The notes: generated from the sequence alone by a model not told the origin. Numbered from the stretch's first letter, positions 37,609-50,307 are shown. The stretch is 64,000 nucleotides of DNA from Parasponia andersonii (GCA_002914805.1 JXTB01000083.1:976251-1040250); one strand, 5' to 3'. A program made the numbers and translations.

Positions 37609-40411
37609 ATGGCCGGAGGTGAAGGATCAGGACCCGGAATTGACAAGTTCGACGGTACAGACTTCTCGTACTGGAGATTGTAGATTAATGATTATCTGCA
37701 TAGTAAAAAATTGCATCAGCCTCTATCGGGGAAGAAACCGGAGAAGATGGAGGACGACGACTGGCAACTCCTTGATCGACAAGTGTTAGGCGTGATCCGA
37801 TTAACGCTAACGAAGAATATTGCTCATAATGTGGCAGAGGCGAAAACCACAGCAGAGATGATGAGCATCCTGTCAGACATGTATGAGAAGCCGTCGGCAA
37901 ATAACAAGGTACATTTGATGAAAAAGTTGTTTTACTTAAAAATGGGAGAAGGTGCTTCAGTTGCAACTCACATCAATGAGTTCAACACGATCGTTTCTCA
38001 GTTGACATCCGTCGAAATTAATTTCGACGATGAAGTTCGTGCTCTAATTCTTCTAGCGTCTCTACCAACCAGCTGGGAACCAATGAGGGCTGCGGTTAGC
38101 AATTCTGTTGGCAAAGGAAAGCTGCAATTCAATGATGTTAGAGACCGAATTTTGGCGGAAGAAGTTCGCAGAATTGATTCGGGTGAAGGCGCATCATCAA
38201 GTTCTGCCCTAAATCTCGAGAACAGGGGCAGAAGTAGCGAGAAGAATTCTAACCGGGGTCGTGGTAGATCCAAGTCAAGGAATGGAAGAGACAAGTCCAG
38301 ATCCGGAAGAAGAATGGAGTGCTGGAATTGTGGCAAGACTGGCCACATAAAGAAGAATTGTAGAGCACCAAGAAAAGACGACAGCAGAAACGATGCGAAT
38401 GCCGTAACTGATGAGGTACAAGACGCTTTACTATTATCTGTAGATAATCCAATTGACTCTTGGGTCTTAGACTCTGGAGCTTCATTTCATACCACTGCAC
38501 ACCGTGATGTATTAGAGAATTATGTCACTGGTAATTACGGAAAGGTTTATCTAGCCGATGGAGAACCTTTAGATATTGTTGGTATGGGTGATATCCATCT
38601 GAAGATGTCAAACGGATCGGTGTGGAAAATCCAGAAGGTAAGGCATGTACCTAGACTGATGCGGAACCTTATATCGGTGGGACAAATTGACGAGGAAGGA
38701 CACAATGTGACCTTTACTGGTGGCTCGTGGAAGGTTAGCAAAGGAGCCATGGTTGTTGCTCGAGGAAACAAAACTGGAACTCTCTATATAACTTCCAGTT
38801 GTAGAGATATTTTGGCAACCGTCAATGCTGAAGTTAATTCAAGTCTATGGCACTGTAGACTTGGGCATATGAGCGACAAGGGAATGAAGATAATGCTGTC
38901 AAAAGGAAAGCTACCAGAACTGAAGTCAGTTGAGCATAGCCTATGCGAAAGCTGTATCTTTGGCAAGCAAAAGAGGGTGAGCTTTTCGAAAAACGGAAGA
39001 GAACCGAAAGCAGCAAAGTTAGAGCTGGTTCATACAGACGTGTGGGGGCCATCTCCTGTGACATCCCTTGAAGGCTCAAGATATTATGTGACATTCATTG
39101 ACGATTCGAGCAGAAAGGTATGGGTTTATTTTCTGAAAAATAAATCTGATGTTTACGATACCTTTAAGAAGTGGAAAGCCGTGGTTGAGAATGAAACTAA
39201 TCTGAAAGTGAAATGCTTGCGGTCTGATAATGAGGGAGAATATGATGATGATGACTTCAAGAGGTATTGTGCCAATAATGGAATCAAGTTCGAGAAAACT
39301 ATTCCAGGAAAACCTCAACAGAATGGTATTGCTGAAAGAATGAACAGAACCCTGAATGAACGTGCAAGGAGCATGAGGTTGCACGCAGGGTTGCCAAAGA
39401 CATTTTGGGCCGATGCAGTTAACACCGCTGCATATCTTATCAACAGAGAACCATCAGTACCATTGGACTTCAGAATACCAGAAGAGGTCTGGAGTGGTAA
39501 AGAGGTAAACCTTTCTTTCTTGAAAGTGTTTGGTTGTCTATCTTATGTTCATATAGACCCTACCAATAGAAGTAAACTTGATCCCAAGTCTAAAAAATGT
39601 TTCTTTATTGGTTATGGTGATGCTGAGTTTGGTTATCGTTTCTGGGATGACCAAAATCGGAAAATCATCAGAAGCAGGGATGTCATATTCAATGAGGAGG
39701 TAATGTACAAGGACAGATTATGCACTGGAGCTGATAGTGTATGTCCTGATGTAAAAAAGGCTGGGGTAATACCATTGAATGACATCCCAGTAGACGGCCA
39801 GAAAGATCAAGAAGCTGTAGCACCAGCGGTAGACCCACAGACCCCAGTGGGTGAACTCAGAAGATCTTCAAGAACAATTCGACCTCCTCAGAGATATTCC
39901 CCGGCACTGCATTACATTCTACTGACTGATAAAGGCGAGCCAGAGAATTATGAAGAAGCGGTGCGGAATAATGAGTCAATCAAGTGGGAGTTAGCCATGA
40001 AAGATGAGATGGAGTCACTGGCGTCCAATCAGACATGGGAACTAGCCGAACTACCAGAAGGAAAGAAGGCATTACACAACAAGTGGATGTACCGAATAAA
40101 AGAAGAGCATGATGGTAGCAAACAGTATAAAGCAAAACTTGTTGTCAAAGGCTTTCAACAGAAGGAAGGCATCGACTACACCGAGATTTTCTCTCCAGTG
40201 GTCAAAATGACCACTATCAGAACAGTACTTGGGTTGGTGGCTAAAGAAGACTTGCATCTAGAGCAATTAGATGTCAAGACGGCATTTCTTCATGGTGACC
40301 TGGAGGAAGAAATTTACATGAAACAGCCACAAGGTTTTGAAATACGAGGGAAGGAAAGAATGGTGTGTAAACTTCAGAAGAGTCTGTATGGCCTGAAACA
40401 GGCTCCAAGAC
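37609..40411 (+). pseudogene. Copia gag-pol polyprotein, one nonsense codon and a gap
   Basis: ATG at 37609 (MAGGEGSGPGIDKFDGTDF). Codon 25 is TAG at 37681, where relatives usually have Gln. The frame is then open to the assembly gap. Parts in order: gag with [23 protein letters not shown] knuckle [14 protein letters not shown] near 38320, protease DSGASFHTT near 38470, integrase HCRLGH and CESC near 38850-38960, the DDE core ([34 protein letters not shown]), then RT with [39 protein letters not shown] and LYGLKQAPR at the gap edge. The RT active-site YVDD and RNase H are missing. Internal stops apart from codon 25 are absent in the visible part. Confidence 0.95.
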
Positions 40412-41016
40412 NNNNNNNNNNNNNNNNNNNNNNNNNNNNNNNNNNNNNNNNNNNNNNNNNNNNNNNNNNNNNNNNNNNNNNNNNNNNNNNNNNNNNNNNN
40501 NNNNNNNNNNNNNNNNNNNNNNNNNNNNNNNNNNNNNNNNNNNNNNNNNNNNNNNNNNNNNNNNNNNNNNNNNNNNNNNNNNNNNNNNNNNNNNNNNNNN
40601 NNNNNNNNNNNNNNNNNNNNNNNNNNNNNNNNNNNNNNNNNNNNNNNNNNNNNNNNNNNNNNNNNNNNNNNNNNNNNNNNNNNNNNNNNNNNNNNNNNNN
40701 NNNNNNNNNNNNNNNNNNNNNNNNNNNNNNNNNNNNNNNNNNNNNNNNNNNNNNNNNNNNNNNNNNNNNNNNNNNNNNNNNNNNNNNNNNNNNNNNNNNN
40801 NNNNNNNNNNNNNNNNNNNNNNNNNNNNNNNNNNNNNNNNNNNNNNNNNNNNNNNNNNNNNNNNNNNNNNNNNNNNNNNNNNNNNNNNNNNNNNNNNNNN
40901 NNNNNNNNNNNNNNNNNNNNNNNNNNNNNNNNNNNNNNNNNNNNNNNNNNNNNNNNNNNNNNNNNNNNNNNNNNNNNNNNNNNNNNNNNNNNNNNNNNNN
41001 NNNNNNNNNNNNNNNN
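40412..41016. other. Assembly gap (605 N)
   Basis: Run of unknown bases. It replaces the end of RT, RNase H, the polypurine tract and the first 374 bp of the 3' LTR. Confidence 1.
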
Positions 41017-41181
41017 TTCTTTTTCTCCCAATAGTGAAAATCTGCAGCAGCTCCGTGGACGTAGCTAATTTGGTGAACCACGCTAATTTTGTGTGTCCTA
41101 TTCATTTATTTCGGCATTATTTTTGCATTTATTTTATCGCTTCCACTATTGTGTGCCTATTGGGGAGTTTATTCCCTAACA
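41017..41181 (+). repeat. Partial 3' LTR of the copia element
   Basis: Matches 37407-37571 over 165 bp with six differences and no indels. It ends CTAACA where the 5' LTR has CTGACA. Confidence 0.95.
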
Positions 41182-42510
41182 GTTTTGGGGCAATCCGATC
41201 GAACCATTTTACATTCTCTTCCATTTTGAATTCGAATTCGAAGCCAACAAGGCGGCTAGTTTTGGGGCAAACGGCGGAACCCAGATACACATAACAAACG
41301 GATAAATCCGAATAAAACCCCAAATAAAATGAGCTCGCAAGGCATTAGGAGACAAGATTCAGATCCGATCTAGATCGTCAATGGCTTCGATTATTGGTTT
41401 TATGTTTTATGTTTTATGTGCATTATCATTATTGCGAATGTATATATTGAAGAAAACAAGTCTATTAATATTTTCCAAGTGTTATAATGAGTGTTGTGAT
41501 GTAAAACTACTGTCATTCTTCTATCAGAATTTGAACTTGCCTTAGCTGTGTAAATTTTGTGACCATGTTTGTTATATTTTAATAATGATTTCGTGAGAAT
41601 ATGAATTAAATTGAAATTGCATCAAGCTTCTTGGAAATAGAAATCTTCCTTTCACCTCGTTCCAAAATTCTCCAGGTAAGTAAAAATTTCACTCTAGCAT
41701 TATAAGAACATATTGTATATGAGTGTATATGTTAAAAGTGATATACCCATGACGTTGAACTCTATATATTTGAAAATTGTTCATATCATTTTCAATTTGA
41801 CATATCATATCTTTGTGTACAAATTAATTGTTTACAAGCTATAGTTTTAACAAAGAATCTTGTACCTTGAAGATTGTTTAAATTTAAAGAGAGGTGTGAT
41901 TCTTAGCTTGCTGATCTTGTAGGTAAATATGACAAAATTACTTGAGGTTAAATCTAAAACAGGAGAAACCAAACAAGAGGGAATTGAAATTCTTTAAGGT
42001 TAATTGCAAAACAGAATAAGTCTCAAATGATATTCATTAAGAAGATGCCTACTAAGTTAGAAACTATACCAAAGATAGGGCCCAAATATGATTTAAATGT
42101 TAATGTTTTCTAAGAAAATTAAGAGCACAAAGATTGTCAGGTTTTATGTACAAATTATTCATAAACATGCATAGTTTTTAATTTATTAGGCAATTGCTCA
42201 TTTAGTCCTTATGATATAGATGATCAGAATCAAGAATGGTATTAGCTGAGTTGTTTCCACTCCAATATTATTTATATGCCAATTTTGAATCGAAAAAAGT
42301 TTTTTTGATAATCTTGTATATATTTTTACTATACGTATATGTATATAGTTGATTCTGTGGGAGTTGTCAAAAGTACTAAAAGTATATTTTGTACTGTATG
42401 AATTGTAAGTATTTCTACGATATAAAAAAGAAGTATTGCTGATGTTTTTTTGAACTAAACAAAAAATTTATCTTCTACTTTCCGTTTTTCCGAGGTTAAT
42501 GAAAGTATGA
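41182..42510. other. Intergenic sequence, nothing recognised
   Basis: No convincing gene. A short frame from 41330 (MSSQGIRRQDSDPI) stops after 14 codons. Confidence 0.4.
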
Positions 42511-42699
42511 TTGACACTATTTAGCTTTCTTTATTATGTACAAGTGAGAGTATTTATATACATTATAACTAGGGATGTTACAAGTAGGACAAATGAGACA
42601 CCAAAATCCTTACCTAGACTCATGAGATTATTACTCGGATGCGGGCGAAACACAATGCCAATATATGCTTTAACCAAGCAAAGTATATTATCAACTTCG

Positions 42700-45600
42700 C
42701 CTGCAATGTAAATATTTAGATGCTTATTGCCTTGATCACTATTACTACTACTACTAGTCTCACTGCTCTTGTGGCCCACTGTGACCTCCCGTAATGTTTT
42801 GAGCTCGTCGAACGGAGATTTTGCCTTCTCAATAATTTCACTAATCATGATAGATTCTTCTGTAGCTAACTCACTCGAATACATGTTCAGAACTTTACCT
42901 GATTCGTGTCTAGAAATGTAACTTTTAACTAAAATTTACTACATGAGTTAATTTTAAATATTCACTACATAAATTAATTACGTACATGTATATATACATG
43001 TTCCCTAAAAAGCCATATTATGTATATATATATATATATATGTACCTGGAGAAAAAGCTGACGTGATTAGGTCACCACACTAGCAGTACTGAGAAATTAT
43101 ATGGAGATGGTTACGGTTGCTCCCAGCTCGTTTTATGGCATATGGATTTAAGTCCTTCAATATCCTTGAATCTTTCAATGTCGCATTTGCCCCTTTTTCA
43201 TACACGGCAACTAGCGCAAGGGACTTTCTCGGACCGTTGTAATTGAATGGTGCTTCTCTGACAGAGGAGTAAACCATAAGGACACAACATATTAATTAGC
43301 CATGATGGTCACCAAAATCGTCAGAAACAAATTAAGCAAATAGATTATTATCGTTATTTATTGTACTTGGATATCTGTATGCAATGCGGTCCACACATTG
43401 TTTAAATCCCTTAATGTACTTGGCAGATAAAGCTTTCAATTTATCTGTGCAATCTATTGGCCAGGTAGATTTTGTTATTACCTTGTCTAGCATGGCAGCG
43501 GAATAATTAATTGTGCATGTCATGCCAAAGTCAGAAAATATGGTATGTTGACATGAGTTTTTGAGGTCTTGAACAGCAGGACTAGAAAAGACAAAGTTCA
43601 GAGAAAATAAAGTAAAAGACTAAACTAAGAGAAAATGCTTTTTGAATGAATAATGGTCTGACTTGATCAATTTTCATTAATTTGACTTTATATACAACAC
43701 AAGAGTCGCAACAACTTAATTACAACTTGCATAACATATTAGTTAGGACCAAACATAATAATTGATTAGTTAGTAGCCTAATAACCTAACACTTATGGGC
43801 TGCTTAACAGAAGCAGCTGCTTCAATACACCTCTCAAGCTACATGGGGGAACCACAAGTGGAAGCTTGTGAAGCAAGTAGAATGTAGAGATAGAAAACAA
43901 CTTGGTAAAAATATAAGCAACTTAACAATATGTAGGAATGTAGCGAATATTCAATTCTTGAGCAACAACTTTCTCACGAACGAGTTGAATATCAATCTCG
44001 ATGTGCTTGGTACAAGAGCATAAAAAAATGGATTTGAAGCCATCAACACTTACATTATCATACCATAAAACTGAAAAAGGAGAATGAAGCTATTTAGCAG
44101 GCTCTTTAAACAAAGACTAGAGCCACACCAATTCAGTAGTAGTGACAGCCAAAGAAGGATATTCAGCTTCAGTACTTGATTGAGAGACAAAATGTTATTT
44201 CTTAGAGCACCAATTAATCAAGTTACCACCAAGATGGACACAATAATCAGTGGTTGAGCGACGATCATCAACACAATCAGCCTAATCCGAATCAGAAAAA
44301 TCTTAGAGACTAGGAGTATGGGCTGGTTTAAAACATAAACTATGATGAATAGTGCGATAAAGATACTCTAACACCCTCTTACAAGCAGCCTAATGTTCGG
44401 AGATGGGGATGCGCAAAAGCTGACAAAGCTTATTCACAGTAAACGAAATATCAGGATGTGTCATGGTGAATCATTGGAGAGCACTAATGCACTCCCATAT
44501 TAAGCTAGCTGATCAAGTAAAACACCGTCATTAATAAGAGGGATTTTTGTTAGTGCATATAGGAATAGGAGTAGACTTGGAATGAAGCATCTTAGTTTAA
44601 TAGCAGATCCTAAGTATAATTAAACTGAGTCAAGTAAATACCAGAAGAATCGTGACAAGTCTTAAATACATAAAATAGTTCACAAATCTAAGAATTTTTA
44701 GCATAAACTAAGCATCCAAATTACAAATGAGTTGACACACTTGATACGAATCTTCATCAATGATTAAATGTCATCAACATAGAACAACAAAAGTGAAAGC
44801 TTGCCCTTATTTTGACAATTAAATAGCAAAGAATAAAATGTAGAACTGAGGAAGCCTCATTGAACTAAGGCGTTAGCTATAAGCTTATCATACTAGGCCT
44901 AAGGAGAGAGCCTTATTCAGCTGACACTCAAAGTGTGATTTAGAAAAGTCCATTAATCCTTCAGGTTGAGACATGTAAACAATCTCATTTAAGTCACCAT
45001 TCAAGAATGCATTATTAATATCAATCTACTAAATATAGAGTAACCTGGCTCAATTAAGAATCCATAATTAACCTGACTCTGATACTAAGACAAAGTTTGG
45101 AGAAAATATTGTAAAGACTAAATTGAGAGAAAATGCTTTTGGGTGAATAATGGTTTGACTTGATTAATTCTCATTAACTTAGCTTTGTATATTACAATAG
45201 TCATAATAACTTAATTACAACTAGCATAACAAATTACTTAGGACCGAACCATCTAACAAATAATTAGTTAGGAGCCTAATAATATAGCACCCTCTATGGG
45301 CTGCATGAAAGATGTAGTTGCTTCAATAACAGTTGGTTGAGAAATCGATTGAGAAACAAAACATTCAAATCGAAGAATCATTATGTATAACCATAATCTT
45401 TATACAATGTGCCAATATAATACTAGTCACTTATTTCATTTATGCATAGACGATATATAACTTGAAAATTCTCGTTCAAAGTATGGAGGAAAAAAGAAAA
45501 AGCATACTTCAGCAAGTAATGTGGGACGCAAACTTCCTAAGGATTCATTCCATCTACTTAGATGTTCCTCCAGAACTTCAATTTAAAGAATATCAACAAG
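42700..45600 (-). pseudogene. Unrecognised gene, exon-like remnants
   Basis: Four minus-strand stretches look coding in composition. They are about 45590-45508 (EVLEEHLSRWNESLGSLRPT, then a GT donor), about 43578-43360 (VQDLKNSCQHTIFSDFGMTC and IDCTDKLKALSAKYIKGFKQ), about 43260-43085 (after an AG acceptor: EAPFNYNGPRKSLALVAVYE and DSRILKDLNPYAIKRAGSN), and about 42890-42700 (SELATEESIMISEIIEKAKS and FDELKTLREVTVGHK). They are helical and charged, and contain Cys residues. I do not recognise the family. No full start or stop was found, splice phases do not all agree, and a copia element sits between the first two. It is either a broken gene or one with missing parts. Confidence 0.4.
43588..45331 (-). 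mobile_element. Copia retrotransposon, internally deleted
   Basis: Two LTRs of about 242-245 bp (43588-43829 and 45087-45331, TGTTATTGAAG at the minus-strand 5' end) flank about 1.26 kb. A degraded primer site (TATCAGAGTCAGG, minus strand) follows the 5' LTR near 45085. RT remnants read VDINNAFLNGDLNEIVYMSQ near 45030, and RNase H remnants read TKHIEIDIQLVREKVVAQEL near 44020. Gag, protease and integrase are missing. No matching target duplication was found. It lies between exon-like pieces of an unknown gene. Confidence 0.85.
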
Positions 45601-45604
45601 TTTA

Positions 45605-46110
45605 TGTTGGAAAAATGGGTTAAGGAAACAATTTGGGCTTGGCTTGGGCTTGGAAGCCCAAGTGGATTTTAAAGATTGAAATTTGTTATGAAACCCATTT
45701 TCATAGACCATTTTGAAGCTAAAAATTGAGTGGGATCCACATCTTGTTGATAAAAGATCTTAGTGAATTCTTGTTCTCCTCTGCGAGGACATCGATTTCG
45801 TATATTCACACGCTCAAAATGGTACACGGATGAATGAGAAATTGTTGCTCAAAAGTGCACCATTGAAATGGAAAATGAAAGGAAAATATTATAATCCCAC
45901 ATTGGTGGGAAATGCATGGTGCAAGTGGTTTATATAGAACCTTGTTTTGTGATGGTGGTAAGAATAACAGCCACAGATGCTCTCTCAGGCGCGCGCAAGG
46001 GGTGCAAATCTTCGGGGTTGGGCCTGAATTTGCATGGGCTCGTGTGTGTCCGCACCTGCGGACACGAATGCCGGGCCGAAACTTGGACCATAGTAAGCCC
46101 AACCTTTTGT
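45605..46110 (+). mobile_element. LTR-like sequence, probable solo or partial LTR
   Basis: It starts TGTTGGAAAA, a common copia LTR start. Near 45890-45935 a CCCACATTGGTGGGAAATGC stretch and TTTATATAGAACC form a TATA-like promoter arrangement typical of plant copia LTRs. GC-rich 3' part. The 3' end and target duplication could not be fixed, so the right limit is approximate. Confidence 0.45.
46046..46065. repeat. 9-bp stem hairpin
   Basis: GTGTCCGCA and TGCGGACAC are perfect inverted repeats separated by CC. It lies in the 3' part of the LTR-like sequence. Confidence 0.8.
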
Positions 46111-46838
46111 TGTGACCTAATATTTTTTTCGATTAACAGAAAATTTTAGTTTCATGGAAAAATTTTCTAATTTACTCTCAGTTTGATGTTGTGATATTAA
46201 TTTTCGATTTATTTTGAGTAAATAATATTGACACCCTTGAAAAATATACTTGGAATAATACAAAACTACATTTATTATAAAGTTTTGACAACCGTTTACT
46301 TGTATCTCAAAAAAAAAAAAATGAAAGAAAGTAATCCAGATAACATATCCCAAATAATTTATAAAATAAGTATAAGCGTTTAATTAGTGATCACATGATG
46401 CAATATTAGTCATTTAATATTTGATATTTGCAGGGTATTATTAACGACAAACAATTTGAAAAAATGATTTTTTTTTCTTTTTTTCTCCGATGATTAAAGC
46501 CAGCTATCGTCCTGAATATAAATCAAATAATGTAATTGCTTACAACATTGTAAGAAAACATAATTCCAAACTTCTTACTGTGAAAGAATAGTTTTGAGTT
46601 ATTATTCTACATCCATCTCAGAATTTAAACTAAAATGAACTAAACGTTAATATCAATTAGCAACAAGAAACTCAAATTTAAAGCGCGCAACTAATATCAG
46701 AATTTTATACGATGATTTATTTTTTTCTCTATAAACAACAGTATTAGTATTACATCCAAATGCAAATACAACGTGAACCAAACTTTAAAATTCCCACATT
46801 AAGCTTACAAACACAAAAAAATTCTTGGCCGAACACCG
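46111..46838. other. AT-rich intergenic sequence
   Basis: No gene or repeat recognised. Confidence 0.4.
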
Positions 46839-46898
46839 ATCCATAGCGTCAAATCTCTTGACGGCCAAATCCATAGCGTCAAATCTCTTGACGGCCAG
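46839..46898. repeat. 30-bp tandem duplication
   Basis: ATCCATAGCGTCAAATCTCT followed by TGACGGCCAA occurs at 46839 and again at 46869. Each unit contains a CGTCAA/TTGACG inverted repeat. Confidence 0.9.
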
Positions 46899-46946
46899 CC
46901 AATTATTTGGACTATAGAACATATATAAGTTCTATTTATGTCACGA

Positions 46947-47075
46947 CGAAGTGAGTTAGCGAGCACTTACTATTTAAGATTTGTCCTATTGAGTCACTTA
47001 AAAAATAATCATGAAAATATATTATTCCTAATAATAATAAAATGGTGTAAGGATTCCATAATAATATATATTTTT
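46947..47075 (+). mobile_element. Second SINE-like fragment
   Basis: AAGTGAGTTAGCGAGCACTT and the following sequence align, with a short deletion, with the minus strand of 2455-2592, including the shared TATTCCTAATA. Weak and short. Confidence 0.3.
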
Positions 47076-48673
47076 TAATTTATAATGAGTGACGATGATT
47101 AATTAAGTTTTATTTAAATTAAAAAAAAAAAAAAAAAAATTAATTTTATTACTTCGAAAGAAAAGGTTAACATTTTAAACAAAAAATGTGAAACTCAGTG
47201 AACTTCACGTAGTAAATAATGAAACAATAATGTGAAAAAAAAAATGTCTAACACTCCAAAAATTAGTAACTCATGTCTCTTTTTAAAAAATAATTACCAG
47301 AATCCAAAAGCTACTTTATCTTTCTATTAGGCCATAACTCAAAAAAAAATTTATTTTTCACCATTTCAGAAAGTCACTTTGGATTAAAAATTAGAGATGG
47401 AGACTCCTTTCTTTTGGTATGGGTTGAAGCAGGTAAGAATATCTTATTGGCTAAGGTAATGGCCCTTTTCGAGAGCTCTTACCACTAATTTTCATGGTTG
47501 TACTAAATCAGTACAACGGACAATTCTAGTTAAAAATCTTTACAATATGACACGTACTAGAACTCGTTTTTATTTTTTATTTTTACCAACTAATGTGAAA
47601 ATTTACTTGTTACTTTATTGTTGTTACTTTACTATAATATATTATAGCACTACCAATTTTTTATTAGATGACCTTTTTAGTTAGTTCAATTTAATTAAGT
47701 AATGACAAATCCATTAAATACTAAATAAAATTTACGGTTGGTATACGTAGTACTATAATTTTTTTATTTTGAAAAAAGGCAATTTATTGTGGATTTCTGT
47801 ATGTAATTTTCATTAGACTAAATCGTAAAACAAAAATTTTAATAACGAACATATATTGCAAGCAAAATATTGAATTCTTAACTTTCCATCCGCATATATT
47901 ATATTGACCTTTCTAATTTGTTTTTTAGCAAACACTTTCTTACGCCATTTTCATACTTTATTAGAACAACACCCCCCACCCCCCCAACTTCTTTTCTTTT
48001 CTTTCTTTTTTTTTTTTTTGTTGGGACATACTACAACTTTTATTTGACTTGCACTCTAATTCTCATGTTTGTAAAATAATATGTACATATGGAATTCAAA
48101 TTTGTTTAATTTTGGTGACATAAATCATGCCTAACATGTGTTCGTGCCACATCATTTGAGATTTTGAGCTATTTTGTGGTTTATAGATGTGTTATCCTTA
48201 TTTAGATTTTTTAAAAGATATGGCATGAAAACATTGATCACCTACTATTCATATACCAATTGATTGAACCGATGATTTGAATTCATACACGCATATATGG
48301 TACTTAAGTATGGTTATTATTACTGTTATGATGTCAAGGACTTTTAACTTTGTAAATATCGTATAAGGTTAGACAGGTACTGTTGCGTCGTAAGTCTGCA
48401 ACTATGTTATGAGCCTAAACAATCGCCATTAAAATAAATATATAAATTTATATTTGGTCAATTATAAGTTAATATGGTTTATGATAATTAATCATCAAAA
48501 TAAAAATATTGTATTCTCATAATATAAAAAGATGTTTCACATAAGTATGCTTATTTTCTTATTTTCATTATAATATGTATTAATATAAAAAAGGATTAAA
48601 TAATTGATTAAGAAAAGACTTCAAGTATTTCAAAAATAACATTTATGTGTATTATTTGTCATTAATATATATA
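47076..48673. other. AT-rich intergenic sequence
   Basis: Poly-A, poly-T and a C-rich patch near 47972-47986 are seen. No gene. The segment 47265-47298 recurs exactly at 49521-49554. Confidence 0.4.
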
Positions 48674-48913
48674 GGTTGCCAATCTAATAGGTATTTTTTT
48701 TCTTTATCTATGGGTAGGTATTTTTTTTTATCCGTTGGATCACCATCTAATAGTGATCTAATGGATATAATGAAGTGCATGAAAAGACGTGCATCATTAA
48801 TGCTCTTTCTCTCTCTTATTTTTTACAATAAAAAAATGTGCATGCTAAATTTTCATTGGCCAAATTCATACTTATGCATAGGTAAAAAAAAAAAATACTT
48901 ATTAGATTGGTGC

Positions 48914-48916
<3 letters not shown>
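48674..48916. mobile_element. Micron-like MITE copy
   Basis: About 243 bp with left end GGTTGCCAATCTAATAGG and right end AGATTGGTGCCCA, (TA)n on both flanks. Interior with TTGGATCAC...GTGATC, GAAGTGCATGAAAAGACGTG and TTTTCATTGGCCAAATTC. One of the best-preserved members. Confidence 0.8.
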
Positions 48917-48953
<37 letters not shown>

Positions 48954-49640
48954 AAGTTATAAGAGAAGGTGTAAATTGGAATAAAACTTCTCACTAAGGA
49001 AAATTTAGAATATTTTCATAATGACATCAAAATCCGGATTTTAGAAGCAACCATTGCACTCTCAAATTATGCTGTAAAAGACGCTTAAAATATGCTACTC
49101 AAAGCAAGTTTTATCGAGCACCGTAGTGATCCATCCATCTAAGTTTTACACTTTAAAAACAATCTCAAATGGACCTTAAATAGTCTTAAGAGTGACATGA
49201 TATGTTTTTAAGAAAAATTATTTCTCATCTTTTTTTTTTTAAAAAAAATAGCATATAACATTTCTTAATTTAAAAAACATTAATTGCATTTTTTCAGAAA
49301 TAACATTAATTGCATTTTTATACATTATAATTTGATTATTTGTTATTATCAAAATTAATGTAATTCTGATTTAAAATTTGTTATAAATTTATAAACCATC
49401 TTAAGATCTTTTGACCACTAAGAATACAATGATACTTTTTTAATTTGAATATATATTTAAATGTTTTTAATATTCATTAATTTAGTTATTATTTTTAATT
49501 TATATTTAAATTTGAATTANAGTAACTCATGTCTCTTTTTAAAAAATAATTACCGATAACTAATTAATATTTATTTAAATTAAAAAAAAAAAAAAAAAAA
49601 AAAAAGCCATTTGTGTCATAATAAGCGGTGCGACGCCGTT
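48917..49640. other. Intergenic sequence with a single N
   Basis: A (TA)n run adjoins the MITE. A single unknown base is at 49520; immediately to its right is a 34-bp copy of 47265-47298 and then a long A run. No gene. Confidence 0.5.
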
Positions 49641-49653
49641 TCACACCAGACCA

Positions 49654-49670
49654 GAGCTTATAAAAATAAA
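49654..49670 (+). promoter_or_regulatory. TATA-like element of the FYVE/SYLF gene
   Basis: TTATAAAAATAAAAC lies about 130 bp before the donor of a 5' UTR intron and near a pyrimidine/GC-mixed transcription-start-like area. It is the only good TATA candidate upstream of this gene. Confidence 0.5.
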
Positions 49671-49802
49671 ACACCTCGGTCGATCTCGTCGTCTTTGAAA
49701 CGAAATTTGTCCAGAATTCCAAAATCCACAGTATTATCCTTCTCCCTTCTGGAAACCCTAGAAAATTCCAGAGAGAACTGAATCGCTTGAACGGCGAATA
49801 AG

Positions 49803-50307
49803 GTAATTCCCATGATTCAATTTCTGGCCTGAATTTCTAATTTGGTATTTGCTTCAGTAATCACAAAGTCGGCAATTTGAAACCCTAATAAGCAAACTCT
49901 TTGGTTCTTGTTTCTCTAGTTTCATGTATTAGCAATTAGCAATTCGTTTGGGGCCCTCGTGCTGGTCCTCTGTTGAGCAATTTTTTATTTTCGTTTTTTT
50001 TTGTTATGATTATGTTATTTCTATTCGCATTTTTGGCGAATGGGCCACAACTTCTGAATTGTAGAATTCAATTGGGTTTTGGAGAATTATGCCTGATTGT
50101 GGTGGTAGCCCGCTTTTTCTTGACCAATGAAACTGACATTATTTTGTGATTTTTGTCTCGAAGGGAATATCATCTCCTGGTTTGGGGGATTTTGGTCTTG
50201 GTCTGTTTTTGGGTTCCCTTATCGAATTTACGATGTTTGCTTCCTTTTTTGCGATTAACTGCCACATTTGATCGATACTAATTGGAAGGTATTGATTTAA
50301 ATTGCAG
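49803..50307 (+). other. 5' UTR intron of the FYVE/SYLF gene
   Basis: A GT donor after GGCGAATAAG and an acceptor TTGCAG at 50307 bound a 505-bp T-rich intron. The second exon carries the start ATG 32 bases in. Leader introns of this kind are common in plant housekeeping genes. Confidence 0.7.

Larger units (their letters stand above)
37033..41181 (+). mobile_element. Ty1/copia LTR retrotransposon, Tork/TNT1-like
   Basis: 5' LTR 37033-37571, primer binding site at 37574, one gag-pol frame from 37609, an assembly gap at 40412-41016, and the last 165 bp of the 3' LTR (41017-41181). Domain order gag, protease, integrase, RT defines copia. Gag and pol sequence resemble the TNT1-94 group. The flanking five bases are GATTT (left) and GTTTT (right), an imperfect target duplication. 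The visible LTR ends differ at 6 of 165 positions, so the insertion is fairly recent. Confidence 0.95.

Noticed and set aside
45912..46149. Overlapping open frames in a GC-rich patch
   Set aside because: They lie in LTR-like sequence with no known domain; frames arise from base composition.
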